From positions 1,984,001 through 2,048,000 of the forward strand of contig BSYQ01000003.1 in NCBI GenBank assembly GCA_030272585.1: a stretch of 64,000 bases of DNA, written 5' to 3'. This document shows positions 1 to 8,533 of this stretch, one piece after another. The stretch comes from Bryopsis sp. KO-2023. Taxonomy: Eukaryota; Chlorophyta; Ulvophyceae; Bryopsidales; Bryopsidaceae. The position numbers and the translations under genes are program-made. Each line of letters opens with the position of its first letter. Position 1 is the first letter of the stretch. The notes beneath the pieces are model-generated. The model was not told the DNA's origin, searched no databases, and was given only the letters and a program-made list of their open reading frames with translations.

Positions 1-720
1 GTAAGTCGAGAGAATAGTCGTTAGAGGTGACCCTCTCGACGTACCGTGTCTGGGTGTCCCCCCTTCGCTTCAAAAGTGCCTAGAAGGTAGGCGCTTGTGT
101 TAGCACACATCACGGGAAGAGGTTTCTTCCAGGACCAGGAAGCACGCGGTCCCGATTGCTTGGTCCGGGAAGGAAACGGAGGTGAACGGGAGGTTTGCTC
201 CGAAACCAGTTGATACAAAGTCGAGGCCCCAAAGGGCCGGGTGCCTTTGTAGGGATCACGAGGTTGTTGAGGGAGAATAAGAGAGTTAGGTTTGTGGTTT
301 AGGGACGGTACTTATAGGGTCTGTCCGGGACGAGATCGAGGGATCTCGTCCCCGTCCCAGTCGATCAAACTGAGTCAACTGGGATGGACAAGATCTCGTC
401 CGACCAAATGGTACGGAAGTAATCCAGTCACGGACAACCACTACGAACATAAAATGTTCGTATCACTTTGTCCCTTACGGATCGTGGTTCGGGTAGATTT
501 GGGTCTACTGGCAGTTAGTGCCTGGTGCTCGGTGTTTTTGTTTTTTGGTTCCAAACATTCGTCTGTTCACATTGGTGTACATTTTTCCGCAATAGAAGCT
601 GGGTGGCTTCTTCGCGTGTAATTATGTTATGTTATGTTTCCGTTGATTATTGAACACCCAAGATCCTTGTGAGGACTACCAGACGGCTGATTTAATTTGA
701 TTTTTAAATTACCTGGTAAC
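1..720. other. CpG-rich unassigned sequence
   Basis: No convincing gene. The first ~620 bases are clearly richer in CpG than the AT-rich DNA that follows, and contain short open frames on both strands that look like nothing I know. The sharp change in base composition near 620 could mark the edge of an inserted element that starts before the window, but I found no terminal repeat, target duplication or retroelement motif to prove it. Confidence 0.3.
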
Positions 721-1860
721 TACTGAAGGTGTTTGCTTTTTGTTTTTTGTTTCCTCCACAATGTGATTCATGTTTTTTTGCTTCTTGTTTTTGCTTATCT
801 ACATTTTTTTGTGTGCCTCCCAATGGAGGAATTGAAGACACTGAATTAGGTGGTTTACTTCTCCCAGAAAATCTTGAAAACCAAGATGGACCTCGTCAAG
901 AGCAACGGTGGTGGAGCTGGTAGAAGTGGCAGTATCAATCTTCCATTCGGTCTTGGTGGAAACTAAATTTCTACGTGGTTTCAGAATGCTCGAAGCTGAA
1001 ATTCGTGATCACAGAGTGTTGCCACCTCAGTTCATTTATTTATATATGATTTTTAGGAATTTGAGAAACCTCGTCAGTGGAGGATCGGTTGCAGTTCAGG
1101 GAAGCTCTTGGATTGAGCATCAGGGAGAATTTATAAACATAAAATTGGGACGGAGCAGCCAGCGAGATTTCTGGAGGACTGCTAGGAAGGTCTCTAAATA
1201 AAGAAAAAACATTTTATCGTTCGTTGCTGTAGATGTGATTTCATTTATTCTCTCGATGTGTAAAGATTTTTCTTTTCATTCTCTCGATGTGAGATTGTTT
1301 TTTTTTTCTTTTCAAGCAAACGTCCTCGACAATTGAAAGAAAAAGTCATCATTAATTGAACAATTTTATACAGGTTGTGCAGGATTCAACCGTTCGGTTA
1401 TTTCAGATGGTCTCCATCTTAGATCTATATGGAATATATTCAAAGATCATATTCAAAGACAAACAAACAAACAACATTAATATTCAATATCAATATATAT
1501 ATATATATATATATCAATATTCAAAGACCACACCCCCGAAATCTAATATTGGCGGCGGATTGCTTATTTATCCGATAGTTTATTTATCCGATGTAGGAGG
1601 ACCGATTATTACCCAATCTCATTACCCGTTGAATGAAGGAACTGAAACCACACAACCAGCGCCCCGCCGGTTTGGTGGGTTGGGAGAGCTACTGGGAGGG
1701 AGGTGGTGACACTGGGGAATTCCTTGGTGGTGTTTGATCGAGGACTTGGTGATTTTGTGAACATCGAGATTTTGTTGCAACCATGGCACTGCCAGCATTC
1801 CAGGGAAGGGAGGGGGGGGGGGAATACTGTTTTGTGGGGGCCAATTGTAACGAAAAACCA
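721..1860. other. AT-rich intergenic DNA
   Basis: AT-rich with a TA-repeat near 1494-1513. A 26-codon frame begins at an ATG at 885 (MDLVKSNGGG...) and ends at a TAA near 965. It could be a last exon, but nothing supports it. No other gene seen. Confidence 0.3.
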
Positions 1861-1862
1861 AT

Positions 1863-2087
1863 TTGGTTGAGGCACCAGCATCTATAGAGTTACATGTGGA
1901 TTCTTCGTTTGAGCGTCCAGACGGTGTATTTCTTCCTTCATGGAGGCGTGAGAAGGCATGCGTTATTGATGTCACAGTCGCCCATCCTTTGCAGCAACGC
2001 TCTCTGCCTCGGGCTACTCGGGAGGCGGGTGCTGGTGTTGCAATGTTTAGAAAGGCTCCAGTAGCTGAGTCATCAATTGGGGTTTGA
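1863..2087 (+). pseudogene. Relic of a non-LTR retroelement endonuclease-like C-terminus
   Basis: A 74-codon open frame contains RPDGVFLPSWRR followed about 10 residues later by DVTVAHPLQ. The pattern RPD..hhP.W...........DVTV..PL resembles the C-terminal restriction-like (PD-D) endonuclease part of many LINE-type and related retroelement proteins. No reverse transcriptase motif lies upstream, and the frame is closed on both sides, so this is at most a fragment. The family call rests on the motif alone. It could also be a chance similarity in a short frame. Confidence 0.4.
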
Positions 2088-2989
2088 TTTCATCTGTTTT
2101 GCGGCGGAGCCTTTTGGAGGGTTTTCTTCGGACAGTGGCCATTTAATTCGTTATTGATCCGAGCGGTTCCAACTTTTCAAAATCTTCCAGAGGCCCGGGC
2201 TTCTGCGCATGTAATTTTTGGTTTGGTTTGGTTTGGTTTTCAAAATCTTCCAGTTTCAGTGGTGCTCTTTCAGGGATGGCAACGAACAAACAAACATAAA
2301 CATGCGAAGATGCCGCCCGATATCTATCAAAAGCTTCGAACTGCAGTGGTGGTGGTAGAACGATCGTGGCAACACACCTCTCTCTCTCTTTACATAGGCC
2401 CCAAGGTAAAACTTTTTTGGAGCGATCTTCTTTGTCGTTTGATTCTGTTTCTTTTGATCGAGAATAGACGGTATTGGGTTCCGGGTTGATTGATTGTGGA
2501 AATAAAAACTGACAATTGTAAAAAGCATCTATTGCACAAAGTACAACAAAAAAAAGCTGACCATTTCGTTCAGATTGGCTTCAAGGCCCTGGGGATCGCC
2601 TGTGTACCTTATCATCAAGGCCCGAAACTATTTTTGTCGATTTGCAGGATGAATGAGAAGGAAATAGCACAAGCGTACTTGCGCGCAACTTGTAAAAACA
2701 TCTATCAATTTGAAAAATCGCTGCAAACATAACACGAAACATCGTTGTCCATCATTGTCACAGAAAAAAAAAATCAAAATTTTCCTTGCACACTTTCAAA
2801 ATTCCTCGTCTGCACCTGTGTGCAGAAAACATATCCCATTCTGAAAACCCCCAAAGTGCAAGAACTGTTGTCACAAAATCCCGACATGTCAAGAGCTCAG
2901 TCGTGCGCTTAATCGAACAGAGCACGGAGCTCCTCCTCACTCTCCCTGCAAAAATCAACGTTGCAACTCTTCTGGTTTCGAAAGAGTAC
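2088..2989. other. Intergenic DNA
   Basis: No gene recognised. The last part may hold the 3' exon or 3' UTR of the minus-strand ankyrin gene: a GT donor-like site occurs near its C-terminus (around 3017) and AG acceptor-like sites follow near 2950, but none restores an obvious domain. Confidence 0.3.
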
Positions 2990-4306
2990 TCACCAACAGA
3001 CGGATTCCTGGGCGGGTTTACCAAGACTACCAACAACTGATGCGTCAGCCCCTGCACCTAGAAGCGCCTCAACGTTGCTTTTGTTTCCAAACACGGCTGC
3101 AAGATGCAAGGCGGTATCTCCCTCGTCGTCTTGGGCGTTCACATCCGCACCAGCATCGATCAGAGCAAGAATCACTTGTGAGTTCTTATCTTTCACTGCA
3201 GCCGCCGCCAGCGGTGCCCTTCCGTTATCGTTCTTTGCGTTCACATCTGCTCCTCTAGCAATCAGCTCAACCACACCAGCCAAGCAACCCTGTCCCGCTG
3301 CCAAGTTGAGAGGAGACGTACCTCGCGCCGTTTTCCTTTCAATGTCCACTCCATTGTCCAACAAAACTTGCAAGACCTTGGTGTGGCAAAGATAGGCCGC
3401 ATTTGAAATGGCTTTAAAGCCATCATCATCAGCAGCTTGGAGGTTCACACCCTCCTCCAACAGAAGCTGGACGACCTCTATGTTGTCTTTTTCAATGGCG
3501 ACGAAAAGTGGAGTTCCCCCAGATTTTGCGGACTTAGCGTCGATATTGGCTCCTTTTTCAAGTAGAAACTTGACTGCAGCCAAGCAATCTTCTTGCGCAG
3601 CCAAATACAAAGGAGTCCCGCCTGCTTCGGTCCTCTCTTCTATGTCCACTCCGTTTTCCAAGAAAACTTGCAAGACCTCAGTCTGGCAATAATAGGCCGC
3701 AACTGAAATGGGTTTGAAGCCATCATCGTCAGTAACTTGGAGGTCTGCACCCTCCTCCAACAGAAGTTGGACGACCTCTGCTTTTCCATTTTGGGCGGCG
3801 ATAAAGAGCGGAGTGCCCCCTGTTTTTGCATACTTGGCCTTGATATCGGCTCCTTTTTCAAGTAGGAACTTCACTGTAGCCAAGCAACCTTCTTGTGCAG
3901 CCAAATACAAAGGAGTCCCGCCTGCTTCGGACCCGCCTGTTTCGGTCCTCTCTTCGATGTCCACTCCGTTTTCCAAGAAAACTTGCAAGACCTCAGTCTG
4001 GCAATAATAGGCCGCAACTGAAATGGGTTTGAAGCCATCATCGTCAGTAACTTGGAGGTCTGCACCCTCCTCCACCAGAAGTTGGACGACCTCTGCTTTT
4101 CCTTTTTGGGCGGCATAGTGTGCAGCAGTCCGTCCAGCGTTCGTCCCCACGTCGATATCAACCCCCTTTTCAATCTCTTTCCTCACAATTTCGACATCCC
4201 CAAGGACTGCAGCTTTCACCAGTCTCACTTCATCACTCGATAAATCGCTATCTTGCGGCGATTCAGTCTGTATCGACAAAGTATGCGGGTGTTCCAAACA
4301 CTTCAC
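2990..4306 (-). CDS. Ankyrin-repeat protein
   Basis: An uninterrupted frame of 438 codons. After a ~25-residue leader it is built almost wholly of ankyrin repeats of about 33 residues, with the usual GGTPLYLAAQ / GRTAAHYAAQ and LLLEEGADLQ / LLEKGADI signatures, about eleven to twelve in a row. No other domain, signal peptide or membrane segment is visible. It is probably a protein-binding scaffold; the partner is unknown. The middle repeats carry a recent internal duplication: the DNA around 3610-3800 recurs at 3910-4105 almost base for base with a 300-base period, and the second copy has an extra 15 bases. The last residues after the final repeat (SLGKPAQESVCW) may be read-through into an intron, since a GT donor lies there, so the true C-terminus is uncertain. 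The ATG at 4306 is the first in the frame. Confidence 0.8.
   Translation of the reverse strand: MKCLEHPHTLSIQTESPQDSDLSSDEVRLVKAAVLGDVEIVRKEIEKGVDIDVGTNAGRTAAHYAAQKGKAEVVQLLVEEGADLQVTDDDGFKPISVAAYYCQTEVLQVFLENGVDIEERTETGGSEAGGTPLYLAAQEGCLATVKFLLEKGADIKAKYAKTGGTPLFIAAQNGKAEVVQLLLEEGADLQVTDDDGFKPISVAAYYCQTEVLQVFLENGVDIEERTEAGGTPLYLAAQEDCLAAVKFLLEKGANIDAKSAKSGGTPLFVAIEKDNIEVVQLLLEEGVNLQAADDDGFKAISNAAYLCHTKVLQVLLDNGVDIERKTARGTSPLNLAAGQGCLAGVVELIARGADVNAKNDNGRAPLAAAAVKDKNSQVILALIDAGADVNAQDDEGDTALHLAAVFGNKSNVEALLGAGADASVVGSLGKPAQESVCW
3610..4107. repeat. Near-identical 300-bp internal tandem duplication in the ankyrin gene
   Basis: Bases from about 3610 to 3805 match those from about 3910 to 4107 with only a few differences. 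The period is 300 bases (100 codons, three ankyrin repeats), shifting to 315 after a 15-base insertion near 3932. A third, more diverged relative lies at about 3310-3500. The near identity at synonymous sites suggests a recent unequal crossover or conversion. Confidence 0.75.
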
Positions 4307-5244
4307 TTCACTTCACCGAAGAGGAATTCGTTCGAACGAAAACAAGATCGAATCGAACAACGGAAGGAAAGCTGGAGGGGATTCGTGGCACTACTTCCCA
4401 AAACCTTACCGCAGGTTGCTCGGCCTCATCTTGAAGCAATTTCCTGAAAGCAGTCTTGTCTGCTGGGAGATCATTTGCCGCAGCCTGTCCATAACGATAC
4501 TTCCAAGCTTAAATCCCCAAAACGCATCCCGAAATCAAAACCAAGCCACACCACCCACCTCATGGATGGGCCTTGAGGCGGCGGCGGCGGCCGCCAACCA
4601 AAACAGCACACAGACGAGCTCACGGTACATTGCTGTCTTCCTTTGCTACGGATTATCGAGCGATTGCTCTTTCGACTGGAAGACAGTGTCCGTTTCCGGC
4701 TGTTAAACGCGCCGCCATCCTCCTGATGTCACATCCATGCTGTCCTTTGTTTTGAAGGTTTGCTCACGCTTTCGTCTTTTTGGGAAAAGACACGGTCTTT
4801 GAAAAAAGCAAAACGATGTTTGGTGGGTTGAGTGTGGAATGCGGACCATGCAGACGCACCGCTCGAGAATTTTTTTATCGTTGGACTTCCAGGGGCTTCT
4901 CATCAGGCAAAAGTGTTGATCGATTGACCTCCCGCGCTTTTTGTGTAAAAAAAGAAAACATTGAAATAAGACAATCCCTGGTGTGTTTAGGTTTTCATTC
5001 GGTGCTTCTTTATGTGGTGTAAGATGTTTAACAGAACTTTTGTCTGTTCCTTCTCTGGTTTGTTTTTCCTGAATTTTCTTCTTCTTTTTCTATCGATTTC
5101 AGTTTATTTCTCATTCTTATCTGGTCCTGCTGTGGATCCAACGATCGATCGTCCACAAAAGTTTTCATCATGTTTTTTCGATTGAATCAATTGATTGACT
5201 TGCAAGTCACCCTGATGACTATTGCACAAATTCAAGACCTGCCC
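4307..5244. other. Intergenic DNA upstream of the ankyrin gene
   Basis: No gene recognised. It contains the likely promoter of the minus-strand ankyrin gene and a short GCG-rich tract near 4575-4595. Confidence 0.3.
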
Positions 5245-5725
5245 CACGGCTGATGCTGATGCTTGGGGAGGCAGCACGAAAACCAAAACCTCCACGGACT
5301 GTGATTGTTATGGTTGCCACAGCTCCAGCAGATCCAGGAGCAGATCTGGCTGAAGGCTTCGGTGATGCTCATATTTGTGACTGAGTTTTGATGAAATAAT
5401 AAATAGAACAGAGATAATATGATGGCAGTTTCTTATTGTTGAAGACCTTGAGTGCGGTCAGAGATGTTTGCATGGATTTGATTTTTCTGATATATATATA
5501 TTTTGTAGTGTCATGAGGAGAAGGAAATAAACTTTTAAAGTATTATGTGGCTTTTTTTGAGTTTTTTGAGTTTTAATGTCCCTGTTTTATGGGATATGGG
5601 GCTGGATTCTGCTTTTTACTTGAGAACTTATGGCACTGCTTTATGTTCTATATTGAACTTATATTGTTGTTGGATATCTTATTTATGCATGTGTGCTTAT
5701 ATGGATTCAAAATTCTTCTTTTTTG
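5245..5725 (+). pseudogene. Truncated duplicate of the 3' end of the cysteine-rich secreted protein gene
   Basis: From the codons for ADAWGGSTKTKTST onward this matches, in the opposite orientation, the last exon and 3' UTR of the gene at 51919-52897. The reading frame of the final ~33 codons and the stop (near 5357) is kept. Similarity continues, with more gaps, about 360 bases past the stop. Left of 5245 the match ends abruptly, and no signal-peptide or CxxC exon is present upstream, so this is a partial copy. It is inverted and about 46 kb away from its relative. Expression is not excluded, because a spliced upstream exon could have been replaced. Confidence 0.75.
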
Positions 5726-5815
5726 CTCGTCCAAAAGCGCTCCATCCAATCACTCCAGAACCAAACTTTATCACTTGGCTCATTGGAAACATAAGACAAA
5801 CTGACTGGGGGTGAT
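5726..5815 (+). repeat. ~90-bp segment inverted relative to the rest of the duplication
   Basis: This stretch matches 51490-51580 in direct orientation (shared blocks such as TTATCACTTGG and CATTGGAAACATA), whereas the adjoining 480 bases match 51600-52025 in inverted orientation. The simplest reading is a micro-inversion in one copy after duplication. Confidence 0.65.
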
Positions 5816-7235
5816 TTCTGTTGAAAAATAATTTGAAAGAAAGGCTTGCATTTTATATTTGTGAGAAGGTTGTCCTGAATTGTTCAAGCCCTCGAATCAG
5901 TGAGCACACATGCGAAAAGGGAATGTCGACGATCTTGGGTCAGGAAAATTTGACCAATTGCTTAGCTTTGTTTTCTTTTATTGGGATTAACACCAAAAAA
6001 ATTTGCAAAAAAACGCTTGCAAAAAACGCTTGTTCCGCAATCTCCAGGAAAACCTTGAAGACTTCGTAAAAAAGAAACAGCGCTTCGCTGCGCATTTCAC
6101 ACGCAACTCCCTGTCCCCTAGTCGCTCGCCCTCCCCGCGGGGACCCTGCAACAAATGTCACCACCAGAAAGGCTAGTTTTTTCGCTTAGTTTTATCCCAC
6201 CAACTTGCAAGTTGCCCACAGAGTTGCTTTGATGATATGTCGGAGTGGGACTGGTCTGAACCTGGGCAAGACCTGTTCATCAGTACCTATCAATCGAATG
6301 TGGACCGGCAAATAGCGTGTGGCCTTTTTTTGGGGGGGGGGGGGGAAGTCTGGGTACCCTGCAATGTTTTTGGTGTTCTGATGTTTTGTGGACAGCAAAA
6401 TTCCTGAAATCGTGAAAACCGAATCGACAACAGAGCCAGTTATTCTTCAAAACTTTGTAACGAGCCGAACCACCCCCACCCCCCCAACACACATGCAATT
6501 GAGAAAAAAAGGGCTACCTTGAGGAGAAGTCGAACATGTTGATCGATTGTTGAGTGCTCTCCCTCCGCCCCACCCATTGTGTTTCGAAATTTTTTGTTGT
6601 GTGAATCTGCGTTTCCTTCTCGTCCAAAACCTCAAACACCTGTCAAAATCGATTTCCTGGCGAGTCGGCTTTAGCACACGCCGCAAACTGCTGCGCAGCA
6701 CTCTCTTTGTCAACTCGATCACTGATTTCTCCGTGACGTTCTGGACCACCTCCGCGATAAGTGTAGAAGAAAAACTGTCCTCGGCTTCTTAACCACGAAT
6801 CTTTTCTCTGGCAACCTTATGAATAACAAAGCAAAGCGGCGCTCCTTGGGAGGGAGGATATTTCGTCCTCCAGGCACGTACGCAACAGGTGGTGGCTCTC
6901 GCCAGAACTCCCCACAATGGCGTTGCTTGGTTGTAAAGTGAAGGAAAGCAAGGGAATGGTTCAACGAAAAAAAACCCGATGGCGTTCCTTTCTCTAGCAA
7001 CGGTGCGAGGGCCGTCATCCCTTCCGATTGTCGATGCACGATCGTCGCATCGTTGGTCACGGTCGGTGCGCATCCGCGAGATTGCCGGCGTGTTTCCCCT
7101 TCTCGTTGCGCGAATCGCAACTGGGTCATCCTCGGACGAGTGAGTCCTCTCAAGAAAGTTCAGCGGGTTTCGATTTTTCCAAGGACGACATTTATTTTTA
7201 AAAACGTTACAAGCAACCGTTCAAGCTAAAGCACG
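5816..7235. other. Intergenic DNA
   Basis: No supported gene. A minus-strand stretch around 6650-6780 reads as a basic, helical peptide (TEKSVIELTKRVLRSSLRR) before a possible GT donor near 6640, but I could not join it to other exons. Bases 7000-7160 are CpG-rich. A G14 run occurs near 6330. Confidence 0.3.
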
Positions 7236-7239
7236 TTCA

Positions 7240-7286
7240 AAACCACCCGTTGATGGGATCACGGTCCCCTATGAGATGGGTGGTTT
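7240..7286 (+). ncRNA. Kink-turn-like hairpin 1
   Basis: Outer stem 7240-7248 with 7278-7286 (nine perfect pairs), internal loop of 6 nt (7249-7254) against 9 nt (7269-7277), inner stem 7255-7259 with 7264-7268 and a four-base loop CACG. Both sides of the internal loop carry UGA, and the 3' side is three bases longer. This allows tandem sheared G-A/A-G pairs plus a three-base bulge ending in U, the architecture of a kink-turn. Hairpin 2 repeats the same core with a different outer stem. Kink-turns bind L7Ae/15.5K-type proteins; the function here is unknown. Confidence 0.5.
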
Positions 7287-7291
7287 CTGTG

Positions 7292-7359
7292 AGCAAGAAG
7301 CTCGGAACTCTCCGGTTGATGGGACTACGGTCCCCTATGAGATCGGTTTGTTCCTTGCT
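7292..7359 (+). ncRNA. Kink-turn-like hairpin 2
   Basis: Same 29-base core as hairpin 1, with two differences that keep the fold: the fifth inner pair is C-G instead of U-G, and the loop is UACG, giving the very stable cUACGg tetraloop. The outer stem is unrelated in sequence yet still pairs: 7312-7314 with 7344-7346, 7304-7308 with 7350-7354, and 7292-7296 with 7355-7359, separated by a 3x3 loop and a seven-base bulge. A run of six T follows at 7363-7368, as in a Pol III terminator. Confidence 0.5.
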
Positions 7360-7362
7360 TAA

Positions 7363-7368
7363 TTTTTT
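7363..7368 (+). terminator. T6 run, possible Pol III terminator
   Basis: Six T immediately after the second hairpin. If the two hairpins form one RNA, a Pol III transcript ending here would be about 130 bases. No A or B box was identified inside the hairpins, so the polymerase is a guess. Confidence 0.25.
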
Positions 7369-7376
7369 CCCGCCTT

Positions 7377-7456
7377 CCCGCCTAGCCTTTTTTGGCTAGG
7401 CCAAAAGGCGGGCCATAAATGGTGCGATGGTCGTGATTTTGGGTTCGAATCCCAAA
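7377..7456 (+). other. Hairpin plus tRNA T-arm-like sequence
   Basis: A seven-pair hairpin (7381-7387 with 7394-7400, loop T6) is followed at 7436-7456 by a perfect T-arm/B-box: stem TTGGG, loop TTCGAAT, stem CCCAA. The matching 5' acceptor strand for AGCTCCA is absent upstream, so this is not a complete tRNA. It may be a tRNA relic or a tRNA-derived element. Confidence 0.3.
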
Positions 7457-7469
7457 GCTCCAAACTCTC

Positions 7470-8280
7470 TCTATCTTTGTTAAATCCTTTCTATCTAATC
7501 TTTAATCTTTCTAATCTTATTTTTATGATACTTTCTTACCCTTTTATCTCTTTTAAGTTTGATCGATTTGATCATTCTATCTCACTTAGATTTTATTCTT
7601 TCTAAATAATTGGGGGACTTTTGGGGACTTTGGGGGACTTTGGATGGCGGTGCTGGTTACTTTGGGCTGATATCTATCAGGAGGGTCGCTTGCATTCGAC
7701 ATTTGGTGCGATCTTTATGATGTTTGGGGTGGGAGAGGAAGCTGTGACACCATGCGATACGAGAACAGAGCGGCGCGTGAATCGCGGACGGCAATCCAAG
7801 TTGCAGTCGTTGACGATGCTGCGATGCTGGGTAGAGGGATAGATTCCACGGACCCGTCGTAAGAGAAGGGGCACACGCTTCGCGCGCAGGCAATGGTTGT
7901 TTATTCACACAAGACGTTACAGAGAACAAGGTACTCCTGTTTCTGTTTCGAACAAAAGCAATCCATCTTTCACACGCTCAACAAACAGTTGAACGCACGT
8001 TCAACGGACGTTTGGCTGACTTGCCCATCGATCAAGAGCCCTGAGAGAAGCGTGGGACGGCAACTCCAAGCTCGCTTCATGGGCGCGGTCCAGCCCCAAT
8101 GGCATCCAGCAGCAGCCAACAGTTCGCTCAACTGTCATGATGGATGGCAAATGCCGATTGGCCTTGTCCCAAAGAAAAGCATTTTTTTCCTTCATGTGTG
8201 TTACCCCCGCATTTTTCCGTGGTTCCATCCATCCCGGCCACCGTGCTGGCTCAGACAGGATGCACGAATCATCGAGATCA
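7470..8280. other. Intergenic DNA
   Basis: T-rich to about 7610, then a short tandem GGGGGACTTT repeat (7612-7642), then moderately CpG-rich sequence. Short frames on both strands resemble no known protein. Confidence 0.3.
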
Positions 8281-8376
8281 TGCGCCGACGACAAGCAGTT
8301 TCATGACGGTCGCACCCTGGCCGACTACAACATCCAGAAGGTGTCCACTCTTCACTCGCTCCTTCATCCCAGGGGT
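8281..8376 (+). pseudogene. Ubiquitin C-terminal relic
   Basis: Inside a 102-codon open frame (8137-8445) lies DGRTLADYNIQKVSTLH, which matches the second half of ubiquitin. The match runs from about residue 46 (A-G-K-Q-L) to the RG of the C-terminus. The first half of ubiquitin is missing, the tail reads HPRGV in place of LRLRGG, and the preceding codons are unrelated. Without the complete fold and the diglycine end it cannot act as ubiquitin, so it is most likely a decayed fragment. It sits just upstream of the HOS1-like gene. Confidence 0.7.
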
Positions 8377-8533
8377 GTCGGAATCGGAATCGGGACTGAA
8401 CGGGTGTGCAACTCCTCTCGACGATTTGACAACATATACTGCTGATGATATGACGATGAAATAGCCAGACGTCCAATCATGCTTCCCGCAACCTGTTGGA
8501 ACGGACTCGGCTTTCGCCGGAAACGCAGCGAAA

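Noticed and set aside
6447-6792. Minus-strand exon candidate with a basic helix
   Set aside because: The peptide looks coding, but no acceptor with a pyrimidine tract and no partner exon could be found.
6719-7153. 144-codon minus-strand frame
   Set aside because: Arg/Pro-rich text typical of a CpG-rich non-coding stretch; no motif.
7249-7343. Hairpins as SECIS elements or hammerhead ribozymes
   Set aside because: The inner stem is far too short for SECIS and lacks its apical AA; there is no CUGAUGA...GAAA core for a hammerhead.
7377-7460. Possible tRNA gene ending in GGTTCGAATCC
   Set aside because: The T-arm is perfect, but no 5' acceptor strand, D-arm or anticodon arm can be placed, even allowing an intron.
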